A stretch of 20,394 nt of DNA from UBA12079 sp964608745 (lineage in GTDB: Bacteria; Patescibacteriota; Minisyncoccia; Phycocordibacterales; UBA12079), in contig CAZSPC010000014.1 in NCBI GenBank assembly GCA_964608745.1, positions 1 through 20,394 of the forward strand, in the 5' to 3' direction. This document shows, piece by piece, positions 1 to 7,800 of the stretch. Every line of letters starts with the position of its first letter. Within the stretch, counting starts at the first letter, position 1. Made by a program: the position numbers and the translations under genes. Below the pieces are notes generated by a model. That model saw only the letters and a program-made list of their open reading frames with translations. It made no database searches and was not told the DNA's origin.

Positions 1-4
1 AAAA

Positions 5-31
5 GCTCCTGAGAATTAATTTCTCAGGAGC
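5..31 (-). terminator. Hairpin followed by T run on the minus strand
   Basis: Eleven-bp arms, GCTCCTGAGAA and TTCTCAGGAGC, enclose a short loop. Read on the minus strand the stem is followed by TTTT at the window edge, as in a rho-independent terminator. It could end minus-strand transcripts that read past the ftsK pair. The full T tract lies outside the window. Confidence 0.5.
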
Positions 32-95
32 CAGAATTGTCTATTAAGTCAAAAAAATAGATATATTTTTGTTAACTGTTGCGAGGTAAGTAATC

Positions 96-206
96 ATGGA
101 GGAAGAGGGTGCATCTGCGACCTTGTTGGCGATATTGTTAATCTTTCTGGCAGAACGAATGCAAAAACAGAAAGTTTTGAAATCAAGGGGAGTAGGCGAC
201 GAATAA
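96..206 (+). CDS. Possible 36-aa small membrane peptide
   Basis: A short reading frame begins with ATG 8 nt after GAGGT (83-87) and runs 36 codons to TAA. Residues 5-19 (GASATLLAILLIFLA) are hydrophobic enough for one short membrane segment; the rest is basic and ends in GDE. It lies upstream of a + strand terminator (271-308), so a short transcript is plausible. The same bases can also fold as RNA, so the frame may be incidental. I recognise no family and regard it as weakly supported. Confidence 0.25.
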   Translation: MEEEGASATLLAILLIFLAERMQKQKVLKSRGVGDE

Positions 207-270
207 GGCGTAGCGAGTTTTCTGTTTTTCCAGAAGGCTACGTACCTCCTGCATTCTTTGGATAATTTAC

Positions 271-308
271 AAAACCCGAACCGTTATCAAAACGATTCGG
301 GTTTTTTC
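271..308 (+). terminator. Terminator hairpin, possibly bidirectional
   Basis: CCCGAACCG (275-283) pairs with CGATTCGGG (293-301) with one mismatch, flanked by AAAA on the left and TTTTTT on the right. It sits between the + strand transcript of 1-270 and the end of the minus-strand gene at 327, and could serve both. Confidence 0.7.
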
Positions 309-326
309 TTTTCTAAAAACTATAAA

Positions 327-671
327 CTAAGGACTAAAAACTAATTCAAGCGTTTCTTTTTTCTTTCTCTCGAATTTATCTTCAATCTCGATTTCAACCA
401 AATTATATCCTTCGGATAATAAAACTATTTCTTCAAAATTTCCTTCTTCATCAATGAAGATTTTTCGTCCGTTTAAGGTGGCGTGAGATGCGTTTTCAAT
501 TACTCCACGAACAAAGATTTTTTGTTCGTTAAAAGTAGTACCAGTAGTGGGGGAGGTGATTATCAAAACAGGCCCTTTGGCTAAATTACGCACTTGAAAA
601 ATACCGTAACCGACAATGATGACCACGATTAAAACAATCACTATTATTTTGGGCAGTTTTGATGTTTGCAC
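327..671 (-). CDS. Membrane-anchored Ig-like (glucodextranase-B-like) domain protein
   Basis: The 114-aa product starts with a short basic stretch and one hydrophobic segment (about residues 8-26, rich in I and V), then has an extracytoplasmic beta-rich domain. The pattern ITSPTTGTTFNEQKIFVRGV...NASHATLNG...DEEGNFEEIVLLSEGYNLVEIEI (given in part) is what I associate with bacterial Ig-like domains of the Glucodextran_B type: a P..G hairpin, a G.....A.V.ING-like turn and a final G.N.I.I strand. It is probably an inside-out anchored envelope protein. It lies downstream of ftsK on the same strand, with 151 nt of AT-rich inverted repeat between them, so co-transcription is possible but not certain. 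No catalytic residues are seen. Confidence 0.75.
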   Translation of the reverse strand: MQTSKLPKIIVIVLIVVIIVGYGIFQVRNLAKGPVLIITSPTTGTTFNEQKIFVRGVIENASHATLNGRKIFIDEEGNFEEIVLLSEGYNLVEIEIEDKFERKKKETLELVFSP

Positions 672-681
672 AAAAATTTTA

Positions 682-825
682 AATTTTAATTTGTAAATTT
701 TAATTCAATGATTTAATTTTAATTGTTTTAATTACAATTTATTTTATAAATTTTTGTTGTTTTTAAATTAATTCATTTTTTAATTTAAAATTGAATTAAA
801 ATTTAAAATTTACAAATTAAAATTA
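682..825. repeat. AT-rich imperfect inverted repeat overlapping the ftsK stop
   Basis: A 28-nt arm at 682-709 (containing AATTTGTAAATTTTAATTC) is matched in inverse by 790-824, which has about 7 extra nt. The right arm overlaps the TAA stop of ftsK (825-823, read on minus). It fills the spacer between ftsK and the downstream 114-aa gene and could form a long, weak hairpin in the mRNA. There is no GC-rich stem, so it is not a classical terminator. Confidence 0.6.
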
Positions 826-3183
826 ACCTAAGTAGCTCCTATCAATTCCACCATCTTTTTCTCCTTCTGTTTTGTGTTCGTCATCTATGTTTTCGTTGTC
901 AGATATTTCTTCATCTAAATTCTGTTCCTGTTCTACATTGTTTTGTACCTGCTCTACTTCCTCCTTTTCTTGCCTAACTAAAACCTCTCTTGGTTTTGAG
1001 CCGTTGGCAGGGCCAATAATCCCCTTATCTTCCAACATATCCATTAGTCGAGCAGCTCGAGCATAACCAACTCGCAACCTTCTTTGTAGATACGAAGTAG
1101 AAGCTTTGCCGGCTTCAATAACCATATTATAAGCATCTTCATACAGATCGTCTCCGTCGTCATCATCTAGGCTACCATTCAGCACACCCTCAAACAAAAC
1201 ATTTTTGTCTTTACTCGCAGTTGTGATGTCAATTTCATCCGGCAGTTCATCTTCGTAAGCATTTTTCAAGAATTTGACTACATTTTTAACTTCCTTTTCT
1301 GAAATAAAGGCAGCTTGAATTCGGCGCGGCTTAGACATATTACCAGAAAGGTAAAGCATATCTCCAGCACCAAGCAACTTTTCAGCACCGGCTTGGTCTA
1401 GGATTGTTCGTGAATCGATTTGCGACGCAACCTGTAGAGCGACTCGAGTAGGAACATTGGCTTTAATCAAGCCTGTAATAACATTTACGGACGGCCTTTG
1501 GGTTGAAAGGATCAAATGAATACCAACAGCACGACTCATTTGTGCTAATCGAACAATCGCAGCTTCTAACTCTCTCGGATAAGCCTGCATAATATCCGCT
1601 AATTCATCAATTACAACTACTATATAAGGCATTGCTTCTGGTAATTCTACTTGCCCGAGCGAAGTTTTAGGGTCGCCCGCAGTCGCTTTTTCTATCGCTG
1701 GTTCGATAATATTTTTATGATACGACTGAATGTCTCGAACACCTCTGTCTTCTAATATTTCATACCTTCTCTCCATCTCTTTAATTGCCCATTTAAGAGC
1801 TAAAATAGCTTTTTTAGCATCAGTAATAACAGGTGTTAGTAGGTGGGGGATGTTTTTATAAAGTGTTAACTCAACCCTTTTTGGGTCAACCATTAAAAAG
1901 CGTAATTCTTCTGGGTTGTTTCGGAAAAGTAGAGAAGTGATAAGAGTGTGAATTGTTACAGATTTACCAGAACCAGTCGAACCAGCAATTAGCATATGAG
2001 GTGCTTTGGCCAAGTTGGCAAAGTGAGCTTCTCCTGAAATATCTTTTCCGAGAGCGATGGATAGGGGATATTCGGCATTTTGAAATGTCTTGCTTGCGAA
2101 CAGAGTTCCTAGTCCAACAGTTGTTTTGGTGCTGTTTGGGATTTCAATCCCTACCAATGCTTTTCCGGGTATAGGAGCTTCGATTCTAAGAGGGTGAGCG
2201 GCAAGAGCAAGGGATAGATCATTTTGCAAGCCAACAATTCGAGAAAGTTTAATTCCTTCGGCTGGTTTCATGGCATAACGAGTAACAGACGGACCGATTG
2301 AGATTTCATCCATTTCGACATTAATGCCAAAGTTTTGGAGAGTTCGTTTGATTATGTTTGCGCTGGCTTTGATATCTCCAACCCCTGGCTTTCCTTTGTC
2401 CTTAGCAAGTAAATTGAGGGGGAGGGAAACTTCTTTTTTAAAGAAATGTTTTTTAGAAACCGCTTCTAGCTTTTTACCAAATGTTTCTTCGTCAGTTTCT
2501 TTTTTACCAAAGCCCAGTATTTTAGTTTTTGGTTTCGAATTTTTGGTTTGTTTCTCTTGAGAGGAGCTGTTTTCTTCTTGGTTTTCTTCAGTTGTTAAAT
2601 TCATTTTCAAGTCTTTTTCTTCTAATTCTTTCTCCGTATCTTCTTCGAGTTCTTCTTTTTTCCAGAACATTAATACTCTCATGTTTGGTGTGGTATCAAA
2701 AATTACAAGGACAGAAATCATTACTAATGCCCATAGGAAAATTAGACTGGCAAACACATCGAATAACTTAACGAGAGAGGAAGAGATAAAACCGCCGATA
2801 AATCCTCCTTTATCTGAAAATAGGATATCAATAATTCCTAGACCTGATAGGACAAATAGGATCGAGCCAAAGATTCTGATTGTTGCGAAATCTCTTCTGA
2901 TTGATTTAGTGAAGGCCAGACCTAATATTATGAAGAGGGCAGGGAGGAGAAAATATCCAATACCAAACAAAAAGGAAAGCCACTCATAAACAGTTGTCCC
3001 TACTAAACCACCACCATTGAAAGAAGCAACAAGTAAAAATATTGCAATAACAAAAAATAGAATTGCAAATACCCAATGTAATGTTTCGGTTTTTAGGTTA
3101 GATTTTCGGATATTTTTTTCTTTTATCTTTTTCTTTTTTCTGGCCTGCTGTTTTTGAGTTTTTTTGTTTGATTTACGTGGCAT
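823..3183 (-). CDS. ftsK: DNA translocase FtsK/SpoIIIE
   Basis: This septal, ATP-driven DNA pump clears and segregates chromosome termini during division. The 786-aa protein begins with a Lys/Arg-rich tail and four membrane segments (about 35-53, 66-90, 103-122, 143-162). An acidic/Gln-rich linker (about 175-220), shorter than in E. coli FtsK, follows. The alpha-beta motor spans about 250-640, with Walker A GSTGSGKS at 401-408, Walker B IVVVIDELAD at 521-530 and STQRPS at 560-565. The C-terminal gamma winged helix lies at about 675-737 (YMVIEAGKASTSYLQRR-like pattern) and would read KOPS-type polarity signals. The tail after 740 is acidic. The size suits the short FtsK/SpoIIIE form. The ATG has no Shine-Dalgarno; a TGATATAAT box lies about 45 nt upstream. 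The family call is firm. Confidence 0.97.
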   Translation of the reverse strand: MPRKSNKKTQKQQARKKKKIKEKNIRKSNLKTETLHWVFAILFFVIAIFLLVASFNGGGLVGTTVYEWLSFLFGIGYFLLPALFIILGLAFTKSIRRDFATIRIFGSILFVLSGLGIIDILFSDKGGFIGGFISSSLVKLFDVFASLIFLWALVMISVLVIFDTTPNMRVLMFWKKEELEEDTEKELEEKDLKMNLTTEENQEENSSSQEKQTKNSKPKTKILGFGKKETDEETFGKKLEAVSKKHFFKKEVSLPLNLLAKDKGKPGVGDIKASANIIKRTLQNFGINVEMDEISIGPSVTRYAMKPAEGIKLSRIVGLQNDLSLALAAHPLRIEAPIPGKALVGIEIPNSTKTTVGLGTLFASKTFQNAEYPLSIALGKDISGEAHFANLAKAPHMLIAGSTGSGKSVTIHTLITSLLFRNNPEELRFLMVDPKRVELTLYKNIPHLLTPVITDAKKAILALKWAIKEMERRYEILEDRGVRDIQSYHKNIIEPAIEKATAGDPKTSLGQVELPEAMPYIVVVIDELADIMQAYPRELEAAIVRLAQMSRAVGIHLILSTQRPSVNVITGLIKANVPTRVALQVASQIDSRTILDQAGAEKLLGAGDMLYLSGNMSKPRRIQAAFISEKEVKNVVKFLKNAYEDELPDEIDITTASKDKNVLFEGVLNGSLDDDDGDDLYEDAYNMVIEAGKASTSYLQRRLRVGYARAARLMDMLEDKGIIGPANGSKPREVLVRQEKEEVEQVQNNVEQEQNLDEEISDNENIDDEHKTEGEKDGGIDRSYLG

Positions 3184-3371
3184 AGTGTTGAATTATTCTG
3201 AATCTTAATATTCGTAATTGGTAAGATGATTATATCATATTTGATAGGAAAATAATTAAGCTTATAGCTGATAGCTTAAAGCATAAAGACGAATTTGGCT
3301 TTGCCAAATTCACCGACTCGATTCGTAACTATTCGTACCATTCGCATTATTTGTAGATTGGTATGTTCACC
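3184..3371. other. Intergenic spacer with a small hairpin and ATTCG-rich sequence
   Basis: The divergent spacer between ftsK and the 233-aa gene holds a hairpin at 3291-3311 (GAATTTGGC and GCCAAATTC around TTT) and a stretch with repeated ATTCG words (about 3319-3350). No coding frame is supported. Confidence 0.5.
3229..3237 (-). promoter_or_regulatory. Extended -10 promoter for ftsK
   Basis: On the minus strand the bases read TGATATAAT, an extended -10 element (TG-N-TATAAT). Transcription would start near 3222, leaving a leader of about 38 nt before the ftsK ATG. No good -35 is seen. Confidence 0.45.
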
Positions 3372-3400
3372 TTGTTTTTTATGTCCTTTACAGCTATAAT
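3372..3400 (+). promoter_or_regulatory. Promoter of the 233-aa winged-helix gene, overlapped by its repeat word
   Basis: TTGTTT (3372-3377) and TATAAT (3395-3400) are separated by exactly 17 nt. A reverse-oriented TAAAGGACA word occupies 3382-3390 inside the spacer and GGACA (3401-3405) touches the -10 box. Binding there would be expected to block polymerase. Predicted start is near 3407. Confidence 0.65.
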
Positions 3401-4119
3401 GGACATTATTAAATGTCCTTTATGGAAAGTTTAAAGGACATAAATCTAACGGACATAAAGGACACAAATGACAAGTATAAAGGACATAAAAACTACAAAA
3501 AGCCTTTGTCTAGCCGACAATCAAGATAATTTTTTGACCGATAGGGTTGAAAAATTAAGTATGGCTATTTATCTTGTAACCGATCTCCTATTGGACACTG
3601 AACCAATAAAATTTAAACTAAGGGACAAAAATATTGAATTAATGTCCGTTATAACGGACAAACAAAAGTCTATTGCTGTTATTAGTGAGATAGACTCTCT
3701 TTTGAAGGTGGCTTTTATGGCTAAACTTATATCTCAAATGAATTATACTATTTTGAATGTTGAGTATGGTAAATTGTTAAATTTAGCGAAAGGGAATAGG
3801 CAAGTTATTCTATCGGACAAACTATTTGAAGATTCTAAGGGACAAAAAAGCTATAAAGGACATTCTATAAAGGACATTTATAAAGGACAAAATAAAAAAG
3901 AAATGTCCTTTACAAAAAGTATAAAGGACAAAAAACCTGTTTTGAGTAAGAAAAGAAGCATTAAAAACAATCCTAGACGTGAATCCATTCTTAATTTTAT
4001 AAAGGACAAAAAGGAAGTAAATATAAAGGACATTTTTGAAAACTTACAGAGTACAAGAATGGCTTGTAGTAAAAAGACTCTTCAACGAGAATTAACCTCT
4101 TTGGTGGAAGAAAATGTCC
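3382..4119. repeat. TAAAGGACA word array spanning leader and coding sequence
   Basis: Exact copies in + orientation begin at 3432, 3456, 3478, 3854, 3868, 3881, 3922, 4000 and 4024; reverse copies (TGTCCTTTA) are at 3382-3390, 3414-3422 and 3904-3912. Variant GGACA words occur at 3401, 3451, 3593, 3623, 3815 and 3840, and TGTCC at 4115. Two dyads stand out: 3414-3440 (9-bp arms, 9-nt gap) and the perfect 18-bp TGTCCGTTATAACGGACA at 3643-3660. Inside the gene the word is read as IKD (five times), YKG (twice) and, reversed, MSFT (once). This suggests that the DNA or RNA word, not a peptide, is conserved. Confidence 0.85.
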
Positions 4120-4169
4120 TTAAGAGGGAAGGAGAGAAAAGATGGACTAAATATTTACTAAATTCTTAA
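3468..4169 (+). CDS. Winged-helix DNA-binding protein carrying its own operator-like array
   Basis: The product is 233 aa. Residues about 20-110 are predicted helical and moderately hydrophobic (DRVEKLSMAIYLVTDLL onward). Residues about 120-165 form a Lys-rich, probably disordered linker made by the repeat words (YKG, IKD). Residues about 170-230 look like a winged helix: an NFIKDKKEVNIKDIF helix, a recognition-helix region SKKTLQRELTSLVEENVL, then a wing GEKRWTKYLL. I think similar proteins occur in Parcubacteria, from memory only; I cannot name a Pfam family. The ATG lies 5 nt after AAGGA, which is part of a repeat copy. The gene stands alone between the divergent ftsK and the S-layer gene. 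A DNA-binding autoregulator is the likeliest role; a replication or segregation factor acting on an iteron-like array is an alternative. Confidence 0.8.
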   Translation: MTSIKDIKTTKSLCLADNQDNFLTDRVEKLSMAIYLVTDLLLDTEPIKFKLRDKNIELMSVITDKQKSIAVISEIDSLLKVAFMAKLISQMNYTILNVEYGKLLNLAKGNRQVILSDKLFEDSKGQKSYKGHSIKDIYKGQNKKEMSFTKSIKDKKPVLSKKRSIKNNPRRESILNFIKDKKEVNIKDIFENLQSTRMACSKKTLQRELTSLVEENVLKREGEKRWTKYLLNS

Positions 4170-4192
4170 GAATTTAGTAAATATTTAGTCCA
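4143..4192. repeat. Perfect 50-bp palindrome centred on a stop codon
   Basis: Bases 4143-4167 are exactly complementary to 4168-4192, with no loop; each outer end reads TGGACTAAA inward. The TAA stop of the 233-aa gene (4167-4169) is at the centre. The right half is thus an inverted copy of the last 25 coding bases. No T tract follows, so it is not a standard terminator. Confidence 0.9.
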
Positions 4193-4618
4193 AATTTCGA
4201 ATTTTTAATTTAAAATTTAATCGAAATTCGAAATTCGTCATTCGAAATTAGAGCGAAGCGATCTCTTGCTTTTCCTACCTAAAAAGCTATAATATTGTGG
4301 TCTTTATTATGGGTGAAAATATTTGATTTTAAGTTATCCACAAAGATTTCTTTGCAAGATATTTTTGCCAATATATAATTATACAAAAGACATTGTCTGT
4401 CTCGTTTTGTGGTAAACAAAACGGAGATGTTTAGAGCGATAGCTCGTTGACAATTTAATATGGCAGAATTACAGAAATGATAGAAATTTTTTCAGTAAAT
4501 TTGAAACTTCAAAAATATTTAAATTTTAAATCTTTAAACTTTTAAATATTTGTCGAAGTTGTGATAAAAATTTATTAGAACAAAAGTGGTATAAACTTTA
4601 TATGCTTGTCGAAGCCAG
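4193..4618. other. Long leader/intergenic region upstream of the S-layer gene
   Basis: No supported gene. It contains TTCGAAATT-type low-complexity sequence (4195-4250), a possible promoter TTGCTT (4266-4271), 16 nt, TATAAT (4288-4293), a perfect DnaA-box match TTATCCACA (4334-4342), a hairpin CGTTTTGT/ACAAAACG (about 4404-4423), a second possible promoter starting TTGACA (4447-4452) with a poor -10, and an AT-rich hairpin with AACTTC/GAAGTT ends (about 4505-4562). The long spacer before a probably very highly expressed gene suggests a structured leader, but the start site is not determined. Confidence 0.45.
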
Positions 4619-4734
4619 GATCTACCGCAGAGAAATTTTAAAATTTTGAGTGGCGTGTCCGACACCCACCGAAGCGTAGCGGAGGGGTGTGTCGGATACC
4701 CCACGAAAAATTAAAAATTTTTCCGCGGTAGATC
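4619..4734. repeat. Nested palindromic element, copy A, upstream of the S-layer gene
   Basis: Outer arms GATCTACCGC (4619-4628) and GCGGTAGATC (4725-4734) are perfect. A second AT-rich pair lies inside them, and the core (4648-4706) starts GAGTGGCGTGTC, has GAAGCGTAGCGG in its apex and ends CCCCACGA. Related cores are at 8405-8468 and, interrupted, at 9733-9837. The element lies about 90 nt before the S-layer ATG, so if transcribed it would be a large leader hairpin. Confidence 0.8.
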
Positions 4735-4822
4735 TTGAAAAAGTTCATACCGACCCTTTCACAATTATTAGTTCTTTATTAGTTAATATTTTAGGAAGGG
4801 GAAATTATAAGAAAAGAATTAT

Positions 4823-7800
4823 ATGACTTATTTGAAAATCAGAAAAGTTGCAACTACAAAAGTAGTTTCAATTTTTGTTGGTTTCGCAATGACTCTTTCG
4901 CTAGTTGGAGGTGCGGCTATGCCTGCGCAAGCTGCAACAGTAGAAGAGTTGACTGCGCAGATTGCTAGCTTGCTTGCAACGATTTCATCATTACAAGCAC
5001 AGTTGGCAGCTATGACAGGAGGCGAAACTCCAAGTACATGTGGTACTTTTACTAGAAATCTTACAATGGGTGACACAGGAGCAGATGTTAAGGACCTTCA
5101 AGTTGTTCTTAACGGAAGTGCTGACACTCAGGTAGCTGCTTCGGGAGTTGGTTCAGCTGGTAACGAAACTGAATATTTTGGTGGACTTACAAAAGCTGCT
5201 GTTATCAAATTCCAAAACAAGTATGCTGCTGAAATCTTGGCACCAGTTGGACTTACAGCTGGAACAGGATATGTTGGTCCTTCAACAAGAGCTAAGTTGA
5301 ACACAATGTGTACAACTGACCCTGTTGATCCTACAGACCCAACAGATCCAACACCAGCAGGAACTGGAGTAACAGTTTCTTCACCTGCACAACCAGCAGC
5401 TTCACTTGCACCTCAATCAGTTGCAAGACTACCTTTCACAAAGGTAACAATTACAGCTGCAGCTGACGGTGACGTTACAGTTGACTCATTGACTGTCGAA
5501 AGAACTGGATTAGGTGCTGACGCAGTATTCGCAGGAGTTGTTCTTCTAGATGAAGACGGAACTCAATTGGGTATTGCTAAAACTTTAAATTCAAATCACC
5601 AAGCAACAGTTGGAGAAGCATTCACAGTGAAAGCTGGAACTTCAAAGACAGTAACAGTTGCTGGAAACATGGCTTCTTCTCTGGCTACTTATGCTGGACA
5701 AGTGGTATCGCTTTCGGTAGTTTCTGTTAACACATCAGCTGCTGTATCAGGATCACTTCCTATTACAGGAGCAAATCACACAGTGAACGCTACATTGTCA
5801 ACAGGATCAGTTCTTCCTGCAAGGGGAGTAGAAGATCCTAACACTTCAGCTACAAAAGAAATCGGTACAACTGGTTATACTTTCGCAGCTGTTAAATTGA
5901 CAGCCGGTTCAGCCGAAAAAGTTCGAGTACACTCAATCCGATGGAATCAATCAGGATCAGCTTCAATGAGCGATCTTGCAAACATCGAAGTTATCTTCGA
6001 TGGAACATCATATCCAGTAACAGTTTCAGCTGATGGTAAATACTACTCAGCTAACTTTGGATCAGGTGTTGTTATTGATAAAGGTCTTTCAAAAGAGATC
6101 AAAATCAAGGGTGACATCGTAAGTGGTTCAGGAAGAACTGTTGTATTCGATCTTTACAAAAACACAGATGTTTATGTAACAGGCGAAACTTACGGATACG
6201 GAATTACACCTTCAGGTGAAACAACAACCGCAGCTTCAGACGCATCATCACAGTTCACAACAGGAACTCCATGGTACGACAACGCAGTGGTTACAGTTTC
6301 AGCTGGTTCAGTTTCATCAATTGCTAAATCAAATGACATTGCTGCACAAAACGTTTCAATCTTGAGTCCAAACCAACCATTTGGAGGATTTGAAGTTGAA
6401 GTTAAAGGAGAACCTGTTTCAATTCAGCAAATGGTATTTAATGTATTGGCAACTGGTGACGAAGCAGAAAACATGACCAACATTAGTTTGGTTGATGGAA
6501 ATGGTTCAGTTGTTGCAGGTCCAGTGGACGGAGCAAGCAACTCAACTAACTCTGCTGACGGTACAGTTACATTTACAGACACAGTTACACTTCCTGTGGG
6601 TAAGACAGTTCTTGCTTTGAAGGGACAACTTGGATCAGCATTCGCTACAAACGACACTGTTCAAGCTTCTACAACACCTTCAACAGATTGGACAACTGTA
6701 ACAGGACAAACAACTGGAAACACAATCAGTCTTTCAAGTTTCAGCACAGCTGTGACTGGAAACCAAATGACAGTTAAAGCAGCTGCTAACACAGTTACTG
6801 TGGCAGCAGATCCTGCATCAAAGACTGTTGTTATGGGTCAAACTGGATTTACATTTGCTAACATCCAATTTGATGGTACTGCTTCAGGAGAAGATGTGAA
6901 ATATACATCAGCTCAATTCCGATACACCGACGGTGGATCAGATCCAACTAACTGTTTCGTTTATGACGGATCAACTAAGTTGAACAACACAGCTATTAAC
7001 CCAGCTGGAACAGGAGCAGACACTTACACATTCGACAACCACTTGACAGTTCCTAAGGGAACAATCAAGACAGTTGCACTTAAATGTGATATTCCTGCAT
7101 CATTGACTGCTGGACACCAAATGATCTTTGGTATCAACTCAGCAGATACAATTTCAGGAACAGGAGCAGAAAGTGGAGCAACAGCCTCACTTACTTACTC
7201 AACAGCAAACTCAGGAACAATGACATTGGCAGCCGCTGGATCTCTTACAGTTACTAAGGACGCTTCAAGTCCTTCATATGCTCTTGCAGCAGCAGGATCA
7301 TCAGATGTGACTATGGGAGTTCTTAAATTCCACGCAGCTAACGAAGACATTACTCTTGAGAAGGTATCACTTCAACTAACAAACACAGCATCAAGCTCAG
7401 CTTCAGATATTGTGAAAGTATCATTGTACGATGGTTCTACTAAAGTTGGTGAAGCTATCTTCACAGGTACAAACACAAACGCAACTTCAACATTGACAGG
7501 TTCATTCGTGATTCCTGCTGATGGTGACAAGTTGATGACAGTTAAGGCTGATCTATCAGCTATCGGAACAGGTCAACCAGGTACTCAAGGTCACTTGATT
7601 GCTATTGACTACGATGGTGATGATACAACAGGAACTCGGGGAACAGGTGCCGCTTCAGGTACAGCTGTTAATACAAGCTCAACATCAGACACAGCGATGT
7701 CAGGTGTGAGAATGTACCGATCATTCCCAACATTAACTAAGGTTGATGTACCTACAAACACTTTGGACAATGGTCAAAAATCATTGTTAAGATTCAAAGT

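Larger units (their letters stand above)
90..308 (+). ncRNA. Candidate structured RNA upstream of a terminator
   Basis: Several complementary segments exist: GAATGCA (157-163) with TGCATTC (250-256), AAAAACAGAAA (163-173) with TTTCTGTTTTT (219-229), CGTAGC (209-214) with GCTACG (237-242), and TTCTGG (145-150) with CCAGAA (230-235). Some of these helices cross, so they would be a pseudoknot or alternative folds. The segment ends in a good terminator. It does not match tmRNA, RNase P, SRP or 6S signatures that I know, so its identity is unknown. The 5' end is a guess: TATATT at 62-67 is a possible -10. Confidence 0.25.

Noticed and set aside
90..308. tmRNA, RNase P RNA, SRP RNA or 6S RNA.
   Set aside because: I could not find the conserved core words of any of these; only generic pairing and a terminator are seen.
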